DNA of 64,000 bases from Euryodendron excelsum (lineage: Eukaryota; Streptophyta; Magnoliopsida; Ericales; Pentaphylacaceae). Positions 58,549 through 64,000 of this stretch are shown here, one piece after another. The notes beneath the pieces were generated by a model that did not search any database, was not told the origin of the DNA, and saw only the letters and a list, made by a program, of their open reading frames with translations. How positions within the stretch are numbered: position 1 is the first letter of the stretch; every line of letters starts with the position of its first letter. A program made the position numbers and the translations under genes. The stretch covers positions 49,864,501-49,928,500 of the forward strand of contig CM065380.1 of the NCBI GenBank assembly GCA_033060915.1, written 5' to 3'.

Positions 58549-58990
58549 CCATCACAAAAGGGTGGAGGCCGTCGCAAAAAGTCATTTTCGACAGCTCTGC
58601 GACGGCAACAAGCGTGTTACAAAAAGCATCGTTGTAAAAAAGTTTTTACAACAGCGCTTGTGACAACAAAACACTATTTGCCATGGCAATGGTGCCGTCA
58701 CAAAGGGGTTGACATGCGATAGGTTCTGTTGCGACGGCACTCATTTGGCGCCAAAAGTGGTCACAAATGGTCCTTTTAGTGACGGCATGATAACCGTCAT
58801 AAAAGGCTATCATAAGGTGTCTCGACTATTAGCGATGAATTTAGCCATAGCAAATATTAGAAGAGCCGTCGCAAATACTTGATATTAGTGATCAATTTAA
58901 ATTGTCGTCCCAATATTGTAGCTAATGTTGGAACTTTTGCTTCGGCTCTTTGCCATCGCCAACAAACCTTGCCATAGCAAATACTCTGCA
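58549..58990. mobile_element. CACTA-like subterminal repeat region
   Basis: CATCACAAAAGGG at 58549 is close to the CACTACAAAA end of plant CACTA elements. CCGTCGCAAA, GCGACGGCA and GACGGCA motifs repeat in both orientations to about 58875, with decayed forms (CCATAGCAAAT) to 58985. A CTTTTAGTG at 58773 is the reverse complement of the CACTAAAAG at 29772. Confidence 0.45.
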
Positions 58991-59659
58991 TTACTTTTAA
59001 TATTTATATTAAATTTTGAATTTTTAATTTTCTGTAATTCATGTTTATATAAAAACAAGTAAATTGAATAAATTAATAAAATGTTCATTCACTATAAAAT
59101 TCACAACTCACTTCCAAAAAATTTAATACAAATAATCCAAGAGATAGTTTTTATATAAAGAAGTAATTAAAGAGCGAATGTGTACAACAAAGTTTTTCTT
59201 AAAAATATATAAATATCAAACTCCAAGAGTACCCTAACATCCAATAATCCAAAGTATCAATATAATTGATACGGTTAATATATGTATATACATATATGCA
59301 TGTCATCAATGAAATTAAAAAATATATAAAAGAAAGCTATAATTTACATCAATAAATTTTCATGCAACGTATCGATCAACTGATTCTCCTACAGTTCTAA
59401 TGCCTTGACGTAGCCTTTCTAAAGGAGTATTAGGTTTTCTTGCAGTTTGAATAAAAAATTTTAGAAATTTAAACCCAATAGTTCTCCATCTACTTTTGAT
59501 AATGAATCCATACTAGTAAGAACTCCATCTGCCAACTCGCGTTTTGAAAGCTCAACAATAAGTAAACTTACCTTTATACCATCCTACAATCATAAGTACA
59601 ATATTTGAATAAGTTGTTTCAAATAAATTAAAATTTTTAAAACTTAAAGTACTATAATA

Positions 59660-60615
59660 TTAGAAAAAATGCTATAACTCCTAAATCAGGACTCCGGTGA
59701 CCATGTCGTTTGTCCCCACACGTTATCCTTGCCTAAACCGTATTACGTGCTAAGTTTCATACTATTCTAAGGCCATTCGTGAATTTCGAGCCATAGAACT
59801 CAAAACTTGAACTTATAAATTTAAAGTGTCGTAAAATTGGAAAAATAGAATAACTCCCAAATCGAGACTCCGGCTAACATGCCATTTGTCCCCACACGTC
59901 ATCATTGCCTAAGTACAACGTGCCAAGTTTCGTATGATTCCGAGGCCATTTGTAGATTTTGAGCCGTAGAACTCAAAACTTGAACTTATAAATTTAAAGT
60001 GTCCTAAAATTGAAAAAAATAGAATAACTCCCAAACTGGGACTCCGGGGAACGTGCTGTTTGTTCCCACACATCATCCTTGTCTAAATCGTACTACGAGC
60101 CACGTTTCATATGATTCCAAGGCCGTTTGTGGATTTCGAGCTGTAAAACCTTGCCTAAACTGTACTACATGCCAAGTTTCATATGATTCCGAAACCGTTC
60201 GTGGATTTCGAGCTGTAGACCCAAAACTTGAACTTATAAATTTAAAGTGTCCTAAAATTGGAAAAAATAAAATAACTCCTAAACTAGGACTCCGGTGAAC
60301 GTGTCATTTGTCTCCACACGTCATCCTTGCCTAAACCATACTACCTGCCAAGTTTCATATGATTTTAAGGCCGTTTGTGAATTTCGAACCGTAGAACCCA
60401 AAACTTGAACTTACAAATATAAAGTGTCTTAAAATTGAGAAAAATGGAATAACTCCCAAACTAGGACACCGGCAAACATGTCGTTTATCCCCACACGTCA
60501 TCCTTGCCTAAACCGTGTTACGTGCCAAGTTTCACGCCATTCTTGGACCATTCGTGGATTTTAGGTTGCAAAACCCCAAAAGTTAAACCTTTAGTGTCTT
60601 AAACTTAAAGTGTCC
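59660..60615. repeat. Tandem repeat, unit about 175 bp, about 5.5 copies
   Basis: Units start near 59664, 59839, 60013, 60262 and 60439, with a partial unit at 60150-60261. Each contains GGACTCCGG, TTTGTCCCCACACGTCATCC, GCCAAGTTTCATA and AACTTGAACTTATAAATTTA. No long frame spans it. Confidence 0.92.
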
Positions 60616-60769
60616 CAATGACATATACCAATGATATATACCAACACCTTTGAATATATAATTTTCTAGGTTTCATTAGGGTCAATTGTATGGGTAAGTG
60701 ACCTATACAACGTATGAAACCGCTTGTGATGTTGTAAAAAAACAATAGATAATGCTATACGTGGTCAGT

Positions 60770-61140
60770 AGGTCGTGGAAAAGCACCTGGTGGCATAGCT
60801 GCAACATCAGCACCCACAGACTCCCAAAATGCTTGGTGCCCACTAGATGTATCCAGAACCTGAAAGTTCAAATAAATATTTATTACAGATTACTTTCTTA
60901 TATATATGTCAACATAATAAAATGAAAACTTTACCAAACCTGCCTAGTTGTATCCGTAGTGCCCCCTCCTTGCAGCCCATTAATCTAAGAGACGATCTCC
61001 ATGATCACTTCTCTAATTTCATCTCTCAAACTTTCCCTAATAGCTGAGTGATATCCTAGACACTTGGGGCCTGTCAGGGCAACTACGATGGCTCGACACT
61101 CTTATGGTGTAGATCTGCTAGCAATATACCTATCAATAGT
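60770..61140 (-). pseudogene. Possible C-terminal CACTA transposase remnant
   Basis: Minus-strand translation gives GPKCLGYHSAIRESLRDEIREVI around 61010-61075 and a second short block at 60775-60860. The first resembles the charged coiled ends of plant CACTA proteins. It is short and interrupted, and identity is uncertain. Its neighbours (175-bp repeats, CACTA-like subterminal repeats) fit a decayed minus-strand CACTA element covering 58.5-61.1 kb. Confidence 0.3.
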
Positions 61141-61141
61141 C

Positions 61142-62178
61142 GAATGCTTAGTCCTTTGTTTTCATAAATACACCCACACTTTTCGTGATGCATCGTCAAT
61201 AAAGGTAACAAAAGACCTGTTATCACCCATTGACTCCTCTTCAATGGGACCGCAAACATCAGAGTGTACCAGACTCAATAGCTCTGATTTTCTTCTTTTC
61301 GATGATCTGAATGTGACTTTGTGTTGTTTGCCAAACAAACAATGCTCACAAGGGTTGAGCGGAATTCCGTTGGTAATTGTGATATGCTTCTTCTTTGCCA
61401 ATGTGAATAATCATTTTTCACCCACCTGGCCGAGTCTCTTATGCCATAGGTTTGGAGATGCCTCATCTTCCACTATATTGAGGCTTTTTGAGCAAACCTT
61501 TACATGGTTTTGTAGAGAGTATCGCAAATATAGCCCCGGGCAACAACCATGGCACCTTTTGATAACTTTTAAATGCCATTGTTAAAGTGGTTATCATAGC
61601 CCTGTTGATCGAGGGCTATCCCAGAAATAAGATTGAGTTGTAGGTCGAGCACATGTCGGACGTCCATCAACACCATAGTATAGCCAACATTGGTCTTGAT
61701 CCAAACATCACCAATGCCCATGATCTTCAAAAAACTGATGTTTCCCATTCTCATAATACCAAAGTCTCCAACTTTGTACGTTGTGAAAAACTCGTTATGG
61801 GGAGTGGCATGGTAGCAAATTGCTGTGTTTACAACCCATTCAGAATCATGGCTTGTAAAATGGAGGCACGTCTCTTCATTTACGGAGAGTACAATAATAT
61901 CCCCACTAAGAGTGATTAGGGTGTCACCATCTTCCTTGTTTTGCTAGTGACTGCCTTGACCTTACTCCCTTTTCAATTTTTGACAGTCATTCTTCATGTG
62001 ACCTTCAATGCCATAATGATAGCAGGTAGCCTTTTCATGTCTGTCACTAGATCTGCTAGGATCCTGTGACCTTCCTTTGGTTCTACTTCTGGTTCTGCCT
62101 CTTCCTCTACCTCTACCTCGGCTTCGTCCTCCGTCTGTGAATCTTCCTTGGTTCTTGAAAGAAGCTAAAGTGCCTCTG
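61142..62178 (-). pseudogene. Tnt1-like copia gag end, protease and integrase N-half (inverted segment)
   Basis: On the minus strand, in order: an arginine/glycine-rich gag tail and a damaged zinc knuckle (CYHYGIEGHMKNDC, second cysteine lost) near 62000-62150. Next is the protease-region tail (MGNISFLKIMGIGDVWIKTN, VRHVLDLQLNLISGIAL) at 61600-61754. Then come the integrase zinc-binding region (NPCEHCLFGKQHKVTF) and core start (VHSDVCGPIEEESMG, FVTFIDDASRKVWVYL) at 61162-61400. The integrase ends about 61142. The rest of the same protein type begins on the plus strand at 62179, so this block has been flipped. Confidence 0.8.
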
Positions 62179-64000
62179 GACAGATAATCGAGGTGAGTAC
62201 ACTTCCAATGAGTTCGAAGCATATTACACTTATCTCGGTATCCGAAACGAGAAGATGGTCCCACATACCCCACAACACAATGGTGTAGCCAAGAAAATGT
62301 AACAGACTATTGTAGAGAAAGTCATATGCATGCTAAGTATGGTGAATCGGCCTAAATCATTCTAGGGTGAAGCTGTTTGTGCTACCTGCTACTTAATCAA
62401 TAGATCACCATCAATGTCGTTGAAGTTCAAAGTTTCAGAAAGGGTGTGGTCTGGCAAGAAGGATGCCTCCTACTCTTACCTGAGAGTGTTTGGGTGCAAG
62501 GCATTTATATATGTGTCCAAAGAATAACGACAGAAGCTGGACTTGAAGTCTACTCCATGTATCTTTATTAGCTACGGAGATGAAGAATTCAAATACAAAT
62601 TATGGGATCTGAAAAATAGAAGGACAATCAGAAACAGGGACATTGTGCTTCAAGAGAATAAACTTTATTAGGAATCGACTAAGTCCAATGGTTCCAATTC
62701 TCGTGCTCCAAACATGATTCCAAATCTAGTACCAATCCAGCTTATCGCAGACACTGGAATGCAGAAAGTAATTCCAGAAGATGAAGAAGAAGATTGCATT
62801 GAGCAGGGGGAGCAACAACCCTCTCCACTAGATAGTGAAGTACCAGAAGTCGATGAGCCTCATCTAAGAAGATCTGCAACAGGTCGTGTCCTGATTCCAT
62901 TAAATAGATAGCCGGAATCAAATTACATCATGATTACTGATGAGGGGGAGCCAAAAGACTTCATTGAAGCACAAACTCATCCAGACAAAGACAAGTGGAT
63001 GCAAGCCATGCAAGAGGAAATGAGTTCCTTGCAGAAAAATCAGACCTATGAGCTGGTGAAACTTCGTAATGGAAATAGAGTATTGAAGAACAATTGGGTG
63101 TTCAAGCTGAAGAAAAACGGTAACAGTAAGCTAGTGAAGCACAAGGCGAGACTGATGGTTAAAGGATTCCAACAAAAAAAAGGTATTGACTTTGACGAGA
63201 TTTTTTCACCAGTTGCAAAGATGACCTCAATTCTAGTGATACTCGGATTAGTAGCCAGTTTGGATTTGGAGCTTGAACAAATGGATGTCAAGACAATTTT
63301 TCTACACGGAGATCTGAAGAAAGAGATTTACATGGAATAGTCGAAAGGGTTTAAACTTCTCGGGAAAGAACAGCTGATCTGCAAGTTGAAGAAGAGCTGT
63401 ACTATACGGCCTAAAGCAAACGTCACGACAATGGTACAAGAAGTTCGACTCATTCATGGTGGGTCATGGTTATAAGAGGACTGCTACAGACCAATGCATG
63501 TACATTCAGAGATTCCCGAATGGCAGCTTTGTAACACTCCTCTATGTTGATGACATGCAGATCATTGGACAAGATACTGCCAAGATTAGCAAGCTAAAAA
63601 AAGAGTTATCTCAATCCTTTGATATGAAGGATTTAGGCCCAGCTCAGTAGATATTGGGCATGAAAATTGTTTGTGATAGGAAAGCCAAAAAGTTGTTGAT
63701 ATCACAAGAAAAGTATGTTGAACTGGTGATCAGCAGGTTCAATATGGAAAATGCCAAGCCAATCAGTATTCCGCTGGCTAATCATTTCATCAAGTTGAGT
63801 AAGAGTTCGTGTCTTTCTTCAAAGAAGAAAATGGAAGAGATGACAACAGTACGCTACTCTTCAATAGTAGGTAGCCTAATGTATGCAATGGTGTGCACAA
63901 AGCCAGATATTCCTCACGCCGTCAATGTTGTGAGCAAATACCTTTCCAATCTAGGAAAAGAGCATTAGGAAGCTATCAAGTGGATTCTCAGGTACCTGAA
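62179..64000 (+). pseudogene. pol: Tnt1-like copia integrase C-half, RT and RNase H start (continues past window)
   Basis: Plus-strand translation starts within the integrase core (TDNRGEYTSNEFEAYY, VPHTPQHNGVA). It continues through GEAVCATCYLINRSPS to the integrase C-terminus near 62600. RT follows: KWMQAMQEEMSSLQKN at 62995, WVFKLKKNGN, EQMDVKTIFLHGDL, and the active site LLYVDDMQIIG at 63543. The PDIPHAVNVVSKYLSNLGKEH block lies near the edge. Stops (62304, 62910, 63340, 63650) and a frameshift near 63400 make it inactive. RT copies RNA to DNA. Confidence 0.85.

Overview
This is plant nuclear DNA, most likely from a eudicot with a repeat-rich genome. It holds Ty1/copia and Ty3/gypsy retrotransposons with plant-type primer sites, a CACTA transposase relic, a Mutator-like MITE and one small intron-containing gene. 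There are no bacterial operons, rRNA genes or tRNA genes. About 85-90% of the window is transposon-derived, and insertions sit inside older insertions. All retroelement reading frames are broken by stops, frameshifts or deletions. Layout, left half: 1-25.6 kb is built around a minus-strand Athila-like element (A), with its 5' LTR at 24323-25640, internal parts at 5482-8287 and 24095-24322, and a related LTR at 1-528. Rearranged Ogre/Tat fragments occupy 541-5481. An Ogre-type solo LTR (8288-24094, near-perfect target duplication) sits in the leader of A. That solo LTR was itself hit by a complete 9.9-kb SIRE-type copia element (8697-18622) and by a SIRE solo LTR (21614-23329). Layout, middle: 25.6-29.7 kb is the only gene-like island. 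It carries a two-exon defensin-like secreted peptide gene (27985-28483) with a TATA box, followed by a 387-bp MITE with a perfect 9-bp target duplication. A CACTA-like terminus (29772) was then interrupted by a complete copia element (30066-37267, duplication CGCAC). Layout, right half: 39051-48199 is a second, non-autonomous Athila-like element with a 36-bp homopolymer C tract beside its polypurine tract, and a SIRE solo LTR inside it (44331-46001, duplication AATAT). A CACTA transposase relic (48200-49187 and 54752-54890) is split by a 5,559-bp Ogre solo LTR (49188-54746, duplication CTGAC). Next come a decayed copia gag, a tandem duplication, CACTA-like subterminal and tandem repeats, and at the right edge a Tnt1-like copia element whose gag-protease-integrase segment is inverted relative to its RT half. 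Main observation: in four unrelated LTR families (SIRE copia, two Athila-like, Ogre), the stretch just upstream of the likely TATA box carries an array of short palindromes, each centred on CpG but with family-specific flanks (TGTGTCGACACA or GAGTCGACTC, CGTGCGCACG, CGTTCGAACG, TGGCGCCA). The SIRE element has a second copy of this module, with its own TATA box, in front of its third (envelope-like) ORF. This suggests a separate internal promoter. All boundaries and similarities were read by eye; no database search or alignment program was run.
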